From positions 35,740,697 through 35,804,696 of the forward strand of contig JAQNBH010000003.1 of assembly GCA_028752905.1 (NCBI GenBank): DNA of 64,000 nt, given 5' to 3'. Below are positions 8,617 to 24,200 of the stretch, piece after piece. Origin of the DNA: Cladorhizidae sp. MBARI D1340-BT2. Lineage: Eukaryota; Porifera; Demospongiae; Poecilosclerida; Cladorhizidae. The notes beneath the pieces were generated by a model. The model saw only the letters and a program-made list of their open reading frames with translations, did not search any database and was not told the DNA's origin. The position numbers and the translations under genes are program-made. Within the stretch, counting starts at the first letter, position 1; each line of letters opens with the position of its first letter.

Positions 8617-11520
8617 TATTCCTGATGAAGGCTAGAACATCTAGTCATTATTCCTGATGACTAGAGCATCTAGTCATTATTCCTGATAGTCATTATTCCT
8701 GATGAAGGCTGGAGCATCTAGTATTATTCCTGATGAAGGCTAGAGCATTTAGTCATTATTCCTGATGAAGGCTAGAGCATCTAATCATTATTCCTTGATG
8801 AAGGCTAGAGCATCTAGTCATTATTCCTGATGAAGGTCAGAGCATCTAGTCATTATTCCTGATGAAGGCTAGAGCATCTAGTCATTATTCCTGATGAAGG
8901 CTAGAGCATCTAGTCATTATTCCTGATGAAGGCTAGAGCATCTAGTCATTATTCCTGATGAAGGCTGGAGTATCTAGTCATTATTCCTAATGAAGGCTAA
9001 TAGTCATTATTCCTGATGAAGGCTAGACATTATTCCTGAGGAAAGCTAGAGCATCTAATCATTATTCCTGATGAAGGCTACTAGTCATTATTCCTGATGA
9101 AGGCTAGAGCGTCTAATCATTGTTCCTGATGAAGGCTAGAGCATCTAGTCATTATTGCTGATGAAGGCTAGAGCATCTAGTCATTATTCCTGATGAAGGC
9201 TAGAGCATCTAGTCATTCTTCCTGATGAAGGCTAGAGCACCTAGTCATTATTCCTGATGAAGGCTAGAGCACCTAGTCATTATTCCTGATGAAGGCTAGA
9301 GCATCTAATCATTATTCCTGATGAAGGCTACTAGTCATTATTCCTGATGAAGGCTAGAGCGTCTAGTCATTGTTCCTGATGAAGGCTAGAGCATCTAGTC
9401 ATTATTGCTGATGAAGGCTAGAACATCTAGTCATTATTCCTGATGAAGGCTAGAGCATCTAGTCATTCTTCCTGATGAAGGCTAGAGCACCTAGTCATTA
9501 TTCCTGATGAAGGCTAGAGCACCTAGTCATTATTCCTGATGAAGGCTAGAGCATCTAATCATTATTCCTGATGAAGGCTACTAGTCATTATTCCTGATGA
9601 AGGCTAGAGTATCTAGTCATGATGAAGGCTGGAGTATCTAGTCATTATTCCTGATGAAGGCTAGAGCATCTAGTCATTATTCCTGATGAAGGCTAGAGCA
9701 TCTAGTCATTATTCCTGATGAAGGCTAGAGCATCTAGTCATTATTCCTGCTAGAGCATCTAGTAGAGCATCTAGTCATTATTCCGTATGAAGGCTAGAGC
9801 ATCTAGTCATTCTTCCTGATTAAGGCTAGAGCACCCAGTCATTATTCCTGATGAAGGCTAGAGCACCTAGTCATTATTCCTAATGAAGGCTGGAGCATCT
9901 AGTCAATATTCATGATGAAGGCTAGAGAATCTAGTCATTATTCCTGATGAAGGCTAGACCATCTAGTCATTATTCCTGATGAAGGCTAGAGCATCTAGTC
10001 ATTATATTCCTGATAGTCATTATTGCTGGAGCATCTAGTCATTATTCCTGATGAAGGCAAGATCATCTAGTCATTATTCCTGATGATGGCTAGAGCATCT
10101 AGTCATTATTCCTGATGAAGTCTACAGCATCCAGTCGTTATTCATGATGAAGGCTACAGCATCTAGTCATTATTCCTGATGAAGGCTAGAGCATCTAGTA
10201 ATTATTCCTGATGAAGGCTAGAGCACCTAGTCATTATTCCTTATGAAGGCTAGAGCATCTAGTCATTATTCCTGATGAAGGCTAGTGCACCTAGTCATTA
10301 TTCCTGATGAAGGCTGGAGCATCAGTCAATATTCCTGATGAAGGCTAGAGCATCTAGTCATTATTCCTGATGACTAGAGCATCTAGTCATTATTCCTGAT
10401 GGGCATTATTCCTGATGAAGGCTGGAGCATCTAGTCATTATTCCTGATGAAGGCTAGAGCATTTAGTCATTATTCCTGATGAAGGCTAGAACATCTAGTC
10501 ATTATTCCTTCATGAAGGCTAGAGCATCTAGTCATTATTCCTGATGAAGGTCAGAGCATCTAGTCATTATTCCTGATGAAGGCTAGAGCATCTAGTCATT
10601 ATTCCTGATGAAGGCTAGAGCATCTAGTCATTATTACTGATGAAGGCTAGTCATTATTCCTGATGAAGGCTAGAGCATCTAGTCATTATTCCTGATGAAG
10701 GCTAGAGCATCTAGTCATTATTCCTGATGAAGGCTAGTCATTATTCCTGATGAAGGCTGGAGTATCTAGTATTATTCATGATGAAGGCTGGAGTATCTAG
10801 TCATTATTCCTGATGAAAGCTAGAGGCATCTAATCATTATTTCTGATGAAGGCTACTAGTCATTATTCCTGATGAAGGCTGGTCATTATTCCTGATGAAG
10901 GCTAGAGCATCTAGTCATTATTCCTGATGAAGGCTAGAGCATCTAGTCATTATTCCTGATGAAGGCTACTAATAATTATTCCTGATGAAGGCTAGAGCGT
11001 CTAGTCATTATTCCTGATGAAGGCTAGAGCATCTAATCCTTATTCCTGATGAAGGCTAGAGCACCTAGTCATTATTCCTGATGAAGGCTACTAGTTATTA
11101 TTCCTGATGAAGGCTAGAGCATCTAGTCATTATTCCTGGTGAAGGCTGGAGCATCTAGTCATTATTCCTGATGAAGGCTAGAGCACCTAGTCATTATTCC
11201 TGATGAAGGCTAGAGCATCTAATCATTATTCCTGATGAAGGCTACTAGTCATTATTCCTGTTGAAGGCTAGAGCATCTAGTCATTATTCCTGACGAAGGC
11301 TAGAGCATCTAGTCATTATTCCTGATGAAGGCTAGAGCATCTAGTCATTATTCCTGATGAAGGCTAGAGCATCTAGTCATTATTCCTGATGAAGGCTAGA
11401 GCATCTAGTCATTATTCCTGATGAAGGCTAGAGCATCTAGTCATTATTCCTGATGAAGGCTAGAGCATCTAGTCATTATTCCTGGTGAAGGCTAGAGCAT
11501 CTAGACATTATTCCTGATGA

Positions 11521-14500
11521 AGGCTAGAGCATCTAGTCATTCTTCCTGATGAAGGCTAGAGCACCTAGTCATTATTCCTGATGAAGGTTAGAGCACCTAG
11601 TCATTATTCCTGATGAAGGCTAGAGCATCTAATCATTTTTCCTGATGAAGGCTACTAGTTGATAAAGGCTAGAGTATCTAGTCATTATTCCTAATTAAGG
11701 CTAGAGCATCTAGTCATTATTGCTGATGAAGGCTAGAGCATCTAGTCATTATTCCTGGTGAATGCTAGAGCATCTAGTCATTATTCCTGGTGAAGGCTAG
11801 AGCATCTAGTCATAATTCCGTATGAAGGCTAGAGCATCTAGTCATTCTTCCTGATTAAGGCTAGAGCACCCAGTCATTATTCCTGATGAAGGCTAGAGCA
11901 CCTAATTATTATTCCTGGTGAAGGCTGGAGCATCTAGTCAATATTCATGATGAAGGCTAGAGCATCTAGTCATTATTCCTGATGAAGGCTAGACCATCTA
12001 GTCATTATTCCTGATGAAGGCTAGAGCATCTAGTCATTATTCCTGATGAAGGCTAGAGCATCTAGTCATTATTCCTGATGAAGGCTAGTCATTATTCCTG
12101 ATGAAGGGTGGAGTATCTAGTCATTATTCTTGATGAAGGCTAGAACATCTAGTCATTATTCCTGATGAAAGCTAGAGGCATCTAATCATTGTTCCTGATG
12201 AAGCTACTAGTCATTATTGCTAGAGCATCTAGTCATTATTCCTGATGAAGGCTAGAGCATCTAATCATTATTCCTGATGAAGGCTACTAGTCATTATTCC
12301 TGATGAAGGCTAGAGCATCTGGTCATTATTCCTGATGAAGGCTAGAGCATCTAGTCATTCTTCCTGATGAAGGCTAGAGTACCTAATCATTATTCCGGCT
12401 AGAGCACCTAGTCATTATTCCTGGTGAAGGCTAGAGCATCTAGTCATTATTCCTGATAGTCATTATTGCTTGAGCATCTAGTCATTATTCCTGATGAAGG
12501 CTAGAGCATCTAGTCATTATTCCTGATGAAGGCTAGAGCATCTAATCATTATTCCTGATGAAGGCTACTAGTCATTATTCCTGATGAAGGCTAGAGCATC
12601 TGGTCATTATTCCTGATGAAGGCTAGAGCATCTAGTCATTATTCCTGATGAAGGCTAGAGCATCTAGTCATTATTCCTGATGAAGGCTAGAGAATTTAGT
12701 CATTATTCCTGATGAAGGCTAGAGCATCTAGTCATTATTCCTGGCGAAGACTAGAGCATCTAGTCATTATTCCTGGTGAAGGCTAGAGCATCTAATCATT
12801 ATTCCTGATGAAGAATAGTCATTATTCCTGATGAAGGCTAGAGCATCTAGTCATGATTCCTGTTCATGATGAATGCTACAGCATCTAGTCATTATTCCTG
12901 ATGAAGGCTAGAGCACCTAGAAATTATTCCTGATGAAGGATGGAGCATCTAGTCATTATTCCTGGTGAAGGCTAGAGCATCTAGTCATTCTTCCTGATGA
13001 AGGCTAGAGCACCTAGTCATTATTCCTGATGAAGGTTAGAGCACCTAGTCATTATTCCTGATGAAGGCTAGAGCATCTAATCATTTTTCCTGATGAAGGC
13101 TACTAGTTGATAAAGGCTAGAGTATCTAGTCATTATTCCTAATTAAGGCTAGAGCATCTAGTCATTATTGCTGATGAAGGCTAGAGCATCTAGTCATTAT
13201 TCCTGGTGAATGCTAGAGCATCTAGTCATTATTCCTGGTGAAGGCTAGAGCATCTAGTCATAATTCCGTATGAAGGCTAGAGCATCTAGTCATTCTTCCT
13301 GATTAAGGCTAGAGCACCCAGTCATTATTCCTGATGAAGGCTAGAGCACCTAATTATTATTCCTGATGAAGGCTGGAGCATCTAGTCAATATTCATGATG
13401 AAGGCTAGAGCATCTAGTCATTATTCCTGATGAAGGCTAGACCATCTAGTCATTATTCCTGATGAAGGCTAGAGCATCTAGTCATTATTCCTGATAGTCA
13501 TTATTGCTGGAGAATCTAGTCATTATTCCTGATGAAGGCTAGAGCATCTACTCATTATTCCTGATGATGGTTAGAGCATCTAGTCATTATTCCTGATGAA
13601 GTCTACAGCCTCTAGTCGTTATTCCTGATGAAGGCTACAGCATCTAGTCATTATTCCTGATGAAGGCTAGAGCATCTAGTCATTATTCCTGATGAAGGCT
13701 AGAGCACCTAGTCATTATTCCTTATGAAGGCTAGAGCATCTAGTCATTATTCCTGATGAAGGCAAGAGTACCTAGTCATTATTCCTGATGAAGGCTGGAG
13801 CATTAGTCAATATTCCTGATGAAGGCTAGAGCATCTAGTCATTATTCCTGATTCCTGATGACTACAGCATCTAGTCATTATTCCTGATGGGCATTATTCC
13901 TGATGAAGGCTGGAGCATCTAGTCATTATTCCTGATGAAGGCTAGAGCATTTAGTCATTATTCCTGATGAAGGCTAGAACATCTAGTCATTATTCCTTCA
14001 TGAAGGCTAGAGCATCTAGTAATTATTTCTGATGAAGGTCAGAGCATCTAGTCATTATTACTGATGAAGGCTAGAGCCTCTAGTCATTATTCCTGATGAA
14101 TGCTAGAGCATCTAGTCATTATTCCTGATGAAGGCTAGTCATTATTCCTGATGAATGCTAGAGCATTTAGTCATTATTCCTGATGAAGGCTAGAGCATCT
14201 AGTCATTATTCCTGATGAAGGCTAGTCATTATTCCTGATGAAGGGTGGAGTATCTAGTCATTATTCTTGATGAAGGCTAGAACATCTAGTCATTATTCCT
14301 GATGAAAGCTAGAGGCATCTAATCATTGTTCCTGATGAAGGCTACTAGTCATTATTGCTAGAGCATCTAGTCATTATTCCTGATGAAGGCTAGAGCATCT
14401 AATCATTATTCCTGATGAAGGCTACTAGTCATTATTCCTGATGAAGGCTAGAGCATCTGGTCATTATTCCTGATGAAGGCTAGAGCATCTAGTCATTCTT

Positions 14501-16400
14501 CCTGATGAAGGCTAGAGTACCTAATCATTATTCCGGCTAGAGCACCTAGTCATTATTCCTGATGAAGGCTAGAGCATCTAGTCATTATTCCTGATAGTCA
14601 TTATTGCTTGAGCATCTAGTCATTATTCCTGATGAAGGCTAGAGCAGCTAGTCATTATTCCTGATGAAGGCTAGAGCATCTAATCATTATTCCTGATGAA
14701 GGCTACTAGTCATTATTGCTGATGAAGGCTAGAGCATCTAGTCATTATTCCTGATGAAGGCTAGACCATCTAGTCATTATTCCTGATGAAAGCTAGAGCA
14801 TCTAGTCATTATTCCTGATGAACGCTAGAGCATCTAGTCATTATTCCTGGTAAAACTAGCGCATTTAGTCATTATTCCTGGTGAAGGCTAGAGCATCTAG
14901 TCATTATTCCTGATGAAGGCTAGAGCATCTAGTCATTCTTCCTGATGAAGGCTATAGTACCTAATCATTATTCCGGCTAGAGCACCTAGTCATTATTCCT
15001 GATGAAGGCTAGAGCATCTAGTCATTATTCCTGATGACTAGAGCATCTAGTCATTATTCCTGATGAAGGCTAGTGGATCTAGTCATTATTCCTGATGACT
15101 AGAGTATCTAGTCATTATTCCTTGTGAAACTAGAGCATCTAGTCATTATTCCTGGTGAAGGCTAGAGCATCTAGTCATTATTCCTGATGAAGGCTAGAGC
15201 ATCTAGTCATTCTTCCTGATGAAGGCTAGAGTACCTAATCATTATTCCGGCTAGAGCACCTAGTCATTATTCCTGATGAAGGCTAGAGCATCTAGTCATT
15301 ATTCCTGATAGTCATTATTGCTGTAGCATCTAGTCATTATTCCTGATGAAGGCTAGAGCACCTAGTCATTATTCCTGATGAAGGCTAGAGCATCTAATCA
15401 TTATTCCTGATGAAGGCTACTAGTCATTATTCCTGATGAAGGCTAGAGCATCTGGTCATTATTCCTGATGAAGGCTAGAGCATCTAGTCATTAATCCTGA
15501 TGAAGGCTAGAGCATCTAGTCATTATTCCTGATGAAGGCTAGAGCATCTAGTCATTATTCCTGGTGAAGACTAGAGCATCTAGTCATTATTCCTGGTGAA
15601 GGCTAGAGCATCTAATCATTATTCCTGATGAAGAATAGTCATTATTCCTGATGAAGGCTAGAGCATCTAGTCATGATTCCTGTTCATGATGAATGCTACA
15701 GCATCTAGTCATTATTCCTGATGAAGGCTAGAGCACCTAGAAATTATTCCTGATGAAGGATGGAGCATCTAGTCATTATTCCTGGTGAAGGCTAGAGCAT
15801 CTAGTCATTATTCCTGATGAAGGCTAGAGCATCTAGTCATTATTCCTGATGAAGGCTAGAGCATCTAGTCATTATTCCTGATGAAGGCTAGAGCATTTAG
15901 TCATTATTCCTGATGAAGGCTAGAGCATCTAGTCATTATTCCTGGTGAAGACTAGAGCATCTAGTCATTATTCCTGGTGAAGGCTAGAGCATCTAATCAT
16001 TATTCCTGATGAAGAATAGTCATTATTCCTGATGAAGGCTAGAGCATCTAGTCATGATTCCTGTTCATGATGAATGCTACAGCATCTAGTCATTATTCCT
16101 GATGAAGGCTACAGCACCTAGAAATTATTCCTGATGAAGGATAGAGCATCTAGTCATTATTCCTGGTGAAGGCTAGAGCATCTAGTCATTCTTCCTGATG
16201 AAGGCTAGAGCACCTAGTCATTATTCCTGATGAAGGTTAGAGCACATAGTCATTATTCCTGATGAAGGCTAGAGCATCTAATCATTTTTCCTGATGAAGG
16301 CTACTAGTTGATAAAGGCTAGAGTATCTAGTCATTATTCCTAATTAAGGCTAGAGCATCTAGTCATTATTGCTGATGAAGGCTAGAGCATCTAGTCATTA
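11521..16400 (+). repeat. Higher-order repeat marked by the CTACTAGTTGATAAAGG variant
   Basis: The rare variant GGCTACTAGTTGATAAAGG, with the same neighbouring variants (TCATTCTTCC, GAAGGTTAGAGCACC, TCATTTTTCC before it; CCTAATTAAGG after), occurs near 11650, 13099 and 16300. The order of flanking variants is conserved, so these are copies of a larger block, about 1.45 kb and 3.2 kb apart. Confidence 0.75.
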
Positions 16401-18000
16401 TTCCTGATGAAGGCTAGAGCATCTAATCATTATTCCTGATGAAGGCTACTAGTCATTATTCCTGATGAAGGCTAGAGCATCTAGTCATTATTCCTGGTGA
16501 AACTAGAGCACCTAGTCATTATTCCTGGTGAAGGCTGGAGCATCTAGTCATTATTCCTGATGAAGGCTAGAGCATCTAGTCATTATTCCTGATGACTAGA
16601 GCATCTAGTCATTATTCCTGATGAAGGCTAGAGCATCTAGTAATTATTCCTGATGATTAGAGCATCTGGTCATTATTCCTGGTGAAACTAGAACATCTAG
16701 TCATTATTTCTGATGAAGGCTAGAGCATCTAGTCATTCTTCCTGATGAAGGCTAGAGTACCTAATCATTATTCCGGCTAGAGCCCTTGTCATTATTCCGG
16801 CTAGAGCCCTTGTCATTATTCCTGATGAAGGCTAGAGCATCTAGTCATTATTCCTGATAGTCATTATTGCTGGAGCATCTAGTCATTATTCCTGATGAAG
16901 GCTAGAGCATCTAGTCATTATTCCTGATAGTCATTATTGCTGGAGCATCTAATCATTGTTCCTGATTAAGGCTTGAGCATCTAGTCGTTATTCCTGATGA
17001 AGGCTAGAGCATCTAGTCATTATTCATGATGAAGGCTAGAGCATCTAGTCATTATTCCTGATGAAGGCTAGAGCATCTAGTCATTATTGCTGATGAAGGC
17101 TAGAGCATCTAGTCATTATTCCTGATGAAGGCTAGAGCATCTAGTCATTATTCCTGATGAAGGCTAGAGCATCTAGTCAATATTCCTGATGAACGCTAGA
17201 GCATCTAGTCATTATTCCTGGTAAAACTAGAGCATTTAGTCATTATTCCTGGTGAAGGCTAGAGCATCTAGTCATTATTCCTGATGAAGGCTAGAGCATC
17301 TAGTCATTATTCCTGATAGTCATTATTGCTGGAGCATCTAATCATTGTTCCTGATTAAGGCTTGAGCATCTAGTCGTTATTCCTGATGAAGGCTATAGCA
17401 TCTAGTCATTATTCCTGATGAAGGCTAGAGCATCTAGTCATTATTCCTGATGAAGGCTAGAGCATCTAGTCATTATTGCTGATGAAGGCTAGAGCATCTA
17501 GTCATTATTCCTGATGAAGGCTAGACCATCTAGTCATTATTCCTGATGAAAGCTAGAGCATCTAGTCATTATTCCTGATGAACGCTAGAGCATCTAGTCA
17601 TTATTCCTGGTAAAACTAGCGCATTTAGTCATTATTCCTGGTGAAGGCTAGAGCATCTAGTCATTATTCCTGATGAAGGCTAGAGCATCTAGTCATTCTT
17701 CCTGATGAAGGCTATAGTACCTAATCATTATTCCGGCTAGAGCACCTAGTCATTATTCCTGATGAAGGCTAGAGCATCTAGTCATTATTCCTGATGACTA
17801 GAGCATCTAGTCATTATTCCTGATGAAGGCTAGTGGATCTAGTCATTATTCCTGATGACTAGAGCATCTAGTCATTAATCCTTGTGAAACTAGAGCATCT
17901 AGTCATTATTCCTGGTGAAGGCTAGAGCATCTAGTCTTTATTCCTGATGAAGGATAGAGTACCTAATCATTATTCCGGCTAGAGCACCTAGTCATTATTC
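14708..18000 (+). repeat. Duplicated block with 2760-bp offset
   Basis: 14708-15180 and 17468-17940 align at a constant 2760-bp offset. Shared rare variants appear in the same order: GGCTAGACCATC, GAAAGCTAGAGC, GAACGCTAGAG, GGTAAAACTAGCG, GGCTATAGTACC, GGCTAGTGGATC, CCTTGTGAAAC. Only a few substitutions differ before an indel of about one monomer near 15181/17941. Confidence 0.8.
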
Positions 18001-19199
18001 CTGATGAAGGCTAGAGCATCTAGTCATTATTCCTGATAGTCATTATTGCTGTAGCATCTAGTCATTATTCCTGATGAAGGCTAGAGCACCTAGTCATTAT
18101 TCCTGATGAAGGCTAGAGCATCTAATCATTATTCCTGATGAAGGCTACTAGTCATTATTCCTGATGAAGGCTAGAGCATCTGGTCATTATTCCTGATGAA
18201 GGCTAGAGCATCTAGTCATTAATCCTGATGAAGGCTAGAGCATCTAGTCATTATTCCTGATGTAGGCTAGAGCATTTAGTCATTATTCCTGATGAAGGCT
18301 AGAGCATCTAGTCATTATTCCTGGTGAAGACTAGAGCATCTAGTCATTATTCCTGGTGAAGGCTAGAGCATCTAGTCATTATTCCTGATGATGAATAGTC
18401 ATTATTCCTGATGAAGGCTAGAGCATCTAGGCATGATTCCTGTTCATGATGAAGGCTACAGCATCTAGTCATTATTCCTGATGAAGGCTAGAGCACCTAG
18501 AAATTATTCCTGATGAAGGATGGAGCATCTAATCATTATTCCTGGTGAAGGCTAGAGCATCTAGTCATTATTCCTGATGAAGGCTAGAGCATCTAGTCAT
18601 TCTTCCTGATTAAGGCTAGAGTACCTATTCATTATTCCTGATGAAGGCTAGAGCACCTATTCATTATTCCTGATGAAGGCTAGAGCATCTAATCATTATT
18701 CCTGATGAAGGCTACTAGTCATTATTCCTGATGAAGGCTAGAGCATCTAGTCATTATTCCTGGTGAAACTAGAGCATCTAGTCATTAATCCTGGTGAAGG
18801 CTAGAGCATCTAGTCATTATTCCTGATGAAGGCTAGAGCATCTAGTCATTATTCCTGATGACTAGAGCATCTAGTCATTATTCCTGATGAAGGCTAGAGC
18901 ATCTAGTCATTATTCCTGATGACTAGAGCATCTAGTCATTATTCCTGGTGAAACTAGAGCATCTAGTCATTATTCCTGGTGAAGGCTAGAGCATCTAGTC
19001 ATTATTCCTGATGAAGGCTAGAGCATCTAGTCATTCTTCCTGATGAAGGCTAGAGTACCTAATCATTATTCCGGCTAGAGCCCTTGTCATTATTCCTGAT
19101 GAAGGCTAGAGCATCTAGTCATTATTCCTGATAGTTATTATTGCTGGAGCATCTAGTCATTATTCCTGATGAAGGCTAGAGCATCTAGTCATTATTCCT

Positions 19200-22100
19200 G
19201 ATAGTCATTATTGCTGGACCATCTAGTCATTGTTCCTGATTAAGGCTTGAGCATCTAGTCGTTATTCCTGATGAAGGCTAGAGCATCTAGTCATTATTCC
19301 TGATGAAGGCTAGAGCATCTAGTCATTCTTCCTGATGAAGGCTAGAGTACCTAATCATTATTCCGGCTAGAGCCCTTGTCATTATTCCGGCTAGAGCCCT
19401 TGTCATTATTCCTGATGAAGGCTAGAGCATCTAGTCATTATTCCTGATAGTCATTATTGCTGGAGCATCTAGTCATTATTCCTGATGAAGGCTAGAGCAT
19501 CTAGTCATTATTCCTGATAGTCATTATTGCTGGAGCATCTAATCATTGTTCCTGATTAAGGCTTGAGCATCTAGTCGTTATTCCTTATGAAGGCTAGAGC
19601 ATCTAGTCATTATTCATGATGAAGGCTAGAGCATCTAGTCATTATTCCTGATGAAGTCTAGAGCATCTAGTCATTATTGCTGATGAACGCTAGAGCATCT
19701 AGTCATTATTCCTGATGAAGGCTAGAGCATCTAGTCATTATTCCTGATGAAGGCGAGAGCATCTAGTCATTATTCCTGATGAACGCTAGAGCATCTAGTC
19801 ATTATTCCTGGTAAAACTAGCGCATTTAGTCATTATTCCTGGTGAAGGCTAGAGCATCTAGTCATTATTCCTGATAGTCATTATTGCTGGAGCATCTAAT
19901 CATTGTTCCTGATTAAGGCTTGAGCATCTAGTCGTTATTCCTGATGAAGGCTATAGCATCTAGTCATTATTCCTGATGAAGGCTAGAGCATCTAGTCATT
20001 ATTCCTGATGAAGGCTAGAGCATCTAGTCATTATTGCTGATGAAGGCTAGAGCATCTAGTCATTATTCCTGATGAAGGCTAGAGCATCTAGTCATTATTC
20101 CTGATGAAGGCTAGAGCATCTAGTCATTATTCCTGATGAACGCTAGAGCATCTAGTCATTATTCCTGGTAAAACTAGCGCATTTAGTCATTATTCCTGGT
20201 GAAGGCTAGAGCATCTAGTCATTATTCCTGATGAAGGCTAGAGCATCTAGTCATTCTTCCTGATGAAGGCTATAGTACCTAATCATTATTCCGGCTAGAG
20301 CACCTAGTCATTATTCCTGATGAAGGCTAGAGCATCTAGTCATTATTCCTGATGACTAGAGCATCTAGTCATTATTCCTGATGAAGGCTAGTGGATCTAG
20401 TCATTATTCCTGATGACTAGAGTATCTAGTCATTATTCCTTGTGAAACTAGAGCATCTAGTCATTATTCCTGGTGAAGGCTAGAGCATCTAGTCATTATT
20501 CCTGATGAAGGCTAGAGCATCTAGTCATTCTTCCTGATGAAGGCTAGAGTACCTAATCATTATTCCGGCTAGAGCACCTAGTCATTATTCCTGATGAAGG
20601 CTAGAGCATCTAGTCATTATTCCTGATAGTCATTATTGCTGTAGCATCTAGTCATTATTCCTGATGAAGGCTAGAGCACCTAGTCATTATTCCTGATGAA
20701 GGCTAGAGCATCTAATCATTATTCCTGATGAAGGCTACTAGTCATTATTCCTGATGAAGGCTAGAGCATCTGGTCATTATTCCTGATGAAGGCTAGAGCA
20801 TCTAGTCATTAATCCTGATGAAGGCTAGAGCATCTAGTCATTATTCCTGATGAAGGCTAGAGCATCTAGTCATTATTCCTGGTGAAGACTAGAGCATCTA
20901 GTCATTATTCCTGGTGAAGGCTAGAGCATCTAATCATTATTCCTGATGAAGAATAGTCATTATTCCTGATGAAGGCTAGAGCATCTAGTCATGATTCCTG
21001 TTCATGATGAATGCTACAGCATCTAGTCATTATTCCTGATGAAGGCTAGAGCACCTAGAAATTATTCCTGATGAAGGATGGAGCATCTAGTCATTATTCC
21101 TGGTGAAGGCTAGAGCATCTAGTCATTATTCCTGATGAAGGCTAGAGCATCTAGTCATTATTCCTGATGAAGGCTAGAGCATCTAGTCATTATTCCTGAT
21201 GAAGGCTAGAGCATTTAGTCATTATTCCTGATGAAGGCTAGAGCATCTAGTCATTATTCCTGGTGAAGACTAGAGCATCTAGTCATTATTCCTGGTGAAG
21301 GCTAGAGCATCTAATCATTATTCCTGATGAAGAATAGTCATTATTCCTGATGAAGGCTAGAGCATCTAGTCATGATTCCTGTTCATGATGAATGCTACAG
21401 CATCTAGTCATTATTCCTGATGAAGGCTACAGCACCTAGAAATTATTCCTGATGAAGGATAGAGCATCTAGTCATTATTCCTGGTGAAGGCTAGAGCATC
21501 TAGTCATTCTTCCTGATGAAGGCTAGAGCACCTAGTCATTATTCCTGATGAAGGTTAGAGCACATAGTCATTATTCCTGATGAAGGCTAGTGGATCTAGT
21601 CATTATTCCTGATGACTAGAGCATCTAGTCATTAATCCTTGTGAAACTAGAGCATCTAGTCATTATTCCTGGTGAAGGCTAGAGCATCTAGTCTTTATTC
21701 CTGATGAAGGCTAGAGTACCTAATCATTATTCCGGCTAGAGCACCTAGTCATTATTCCTGATGAAGGCTAGAGCATCTAGTCATTATTCCTGATAGTCAT
21801 TATTGCTGTAGCATCTAGTCATTATTCCTGATGAAGGCTAGAGCACCTAGTCATTATTCCTGATGAAGGCTAGAGCATCTAATCATTATTCCTGATGAAG
21901 GCTACTAGTCATTATTCCTGATGAAGGCTAGAGCATCTGGTCATTATTCCTGATGAAGGCTAGAGCATCTAGTCATTAATCCTGATGAAGGCTAGAGCAT
22001 CTAGTCATTATTCCTGATGTAGGCTAGAGCATTTAGTCATTATTCCTGATGAAGGCTAGAGCATCTAGTCATTATTCCTGGTGAAGACTAGAGCATCTAG

Positions 22101-24200
22101 TCATTATTCCTGGTGAAGGCTAGAGCATCTAGTCATTATTCCTGATGATGAATAGTCATTATTCCTGATGAAGGCTAGAGCATCTAGTCATTCTTCCTGA
22201 TGAAGGCTAATCATTATTCCGGCTAGAGCCCTTGTCATTATTCCTGATGAAGGCTAGAGCATCTAGTCATTATTCCTGATAGTTATTATTGCTGGAGCAT
22301 CTAGTCATTATTCCTGATGAAGGCTAGAGCATCTAGTCATTATTCCTGATAGTCATTATTGCTGGACCATCTAGTCATTGTTCCTGATTAAGGCTTGAGC
22401 ATCTAGTCGTTATTCCTGATGAAGGCTAGAGCATCTAGTCATTATTCCTGATGAAGGCTAGAGCATCTAGTCATTATTGCTGATGAAGGCTAGAGCATCT
22501 AGTCATTATTTCTGATGAAGGCTAGAGCATCTAGTCATTATTCCTGATGAAGGCTAGAGCATCTAGTCATTATTCCTGATGAAGGCTAGAGCATCTAGTC
22601 ATTATTCCTGGTAAAACTAGAGAATCTAGTCATTATTCCTGATGATGAATAGTCATTATTCCTGATGAAGGCTAGAGCATCTAGTCATGATTCCTGTTCA
22701 TGATGAAGGCTACAGCATCTAGTCATTATTCCTGATAAAGGCTAGAGCACCTAGAAATTATTCCTGATGAAGGATGGAGCATCTAATCATTATTCCTGGT
22801 GAAGGCTAGAGCATCTAGTCATTATTCCTGATGAAGGCTAGAGCATCTAGTCATTCATCCTGATTAAGGCTAGAGCACCTAGTCATTATTCCTGATGAAG
22901 GCTAGAGCACCTATTCATTATTCCTGATGAAGGCTAGAGCATCTAATCATTATTCCTGATGAAGGCTACTAGTCATTATTCCTGATGAAGGCTAGAGCAT
23001 CTAGTCATTATTCCTGGTGAAACTAGAGCATCTAGTCATTAATCCTGGTGAAGGCTAGAGCATCTAGTCATTATTCCTGATGAAGGCTAGAGCATCTAGT
23101 CATTATTCCTGATGACTAGAGCATCTAGTCATTATTCCTGATGAAGGCTAGAGCATCTAGTCATTATTCCTGATGACTAGAGCATCTAGTCATTATTCCT
23201 GGTGAAACTAGAGCATCTAGTCATTATTCCTGGTGAAGGCTAGAGCATCTAGTCATTATTCCTGATGAAGGCTAGAGCATCTAGTCATTCTTCCTGATGA
23301 AGGCTAGAGTACCTAATCATTATTCCGGCTAGAGCCCTTGTCATTATTCCTGATGAAGGCTAGAGCATCTAGTCATTATTCCTGATAGTTATTATTGCTG
23401 GAGCATCTAGTCATTATTCCTGATGAAGGCTAGAGCATCTAGTCATTATTCCTGATAGTCATTATTGCTGGACCATCTAGTCATTGTTCCTGATTAAGGC
23501 TTGAGCATCTAGTCGTTATTCCTGATGAAGGCTAGAGCATCTAGTCATTATTCCTGATGAAGGCTAGAGCATCTAGTCATTCTTCCTGATGAAGGCTAGA
23601 GTACCTAATCATTATTCCGGCTAGAGCCCTTGTCATTATTCCGGCTAGAGCCCTTGTCATTATTCCTGATGAAGGCTAGAGCATCTAGTCATTATTCCTG
23701 ATAGTCATTATTGCTGGAGCATCTAGTCATTATTCCTGATGAAGGCTAGAGCATCTAGTCATTATTCCTGATAGTCATTATTGCTGGAGCATCTAATCAT
23801 TGTTCCTGATTAAGGCTTGAGCATCTAGTCGTTATTCCTTATGAAGGCTAGAGCATCTAGACATTATTCATGATGAAGGCTAGAGCATCTAGTCATTATT
23901 CCTGATGAAGTCTAGAGCATCTAGTCATTATTGCTGATGAACGCTAGAGCATCTAGTCATTATTCCTGATGAAGGCTAGAGCATCTAGTCATTATTCCTG
24001 ATGAAGGCGAGAGCATCTAGTCATTATTCCTGATGAACGCTAGAGCATCTAGTCATTATTCCTGGTAAAACTAGCGCATTTAGTCATTATTCCTGGTGAA
24101 GGCTAGAGCATCTAGTCATTATTCCTGATAGTCATTATTGCTGGAGCATCTAATCATTGTTCCTGATTAAGGCTTGAGCATCTAGTCGTTATTCCTGATG
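19200..24200 (+). repeat. Duplicated block with 4254-bp offset
   Basis: The marker GATTAAGGCTTGAGC at 19238, 19554 and 19911 reappears at 23492, 23808 and 24165, each exactly 4254 bp on, with the same flanking variants (GGACCATC, CCCTTGTCATTATTCCGG twice, GAAGTCTAGAGC, GAAGGCGAGAGC). An identical offset at three anchors means a recent indel-free duplication. Confidence 0.85.
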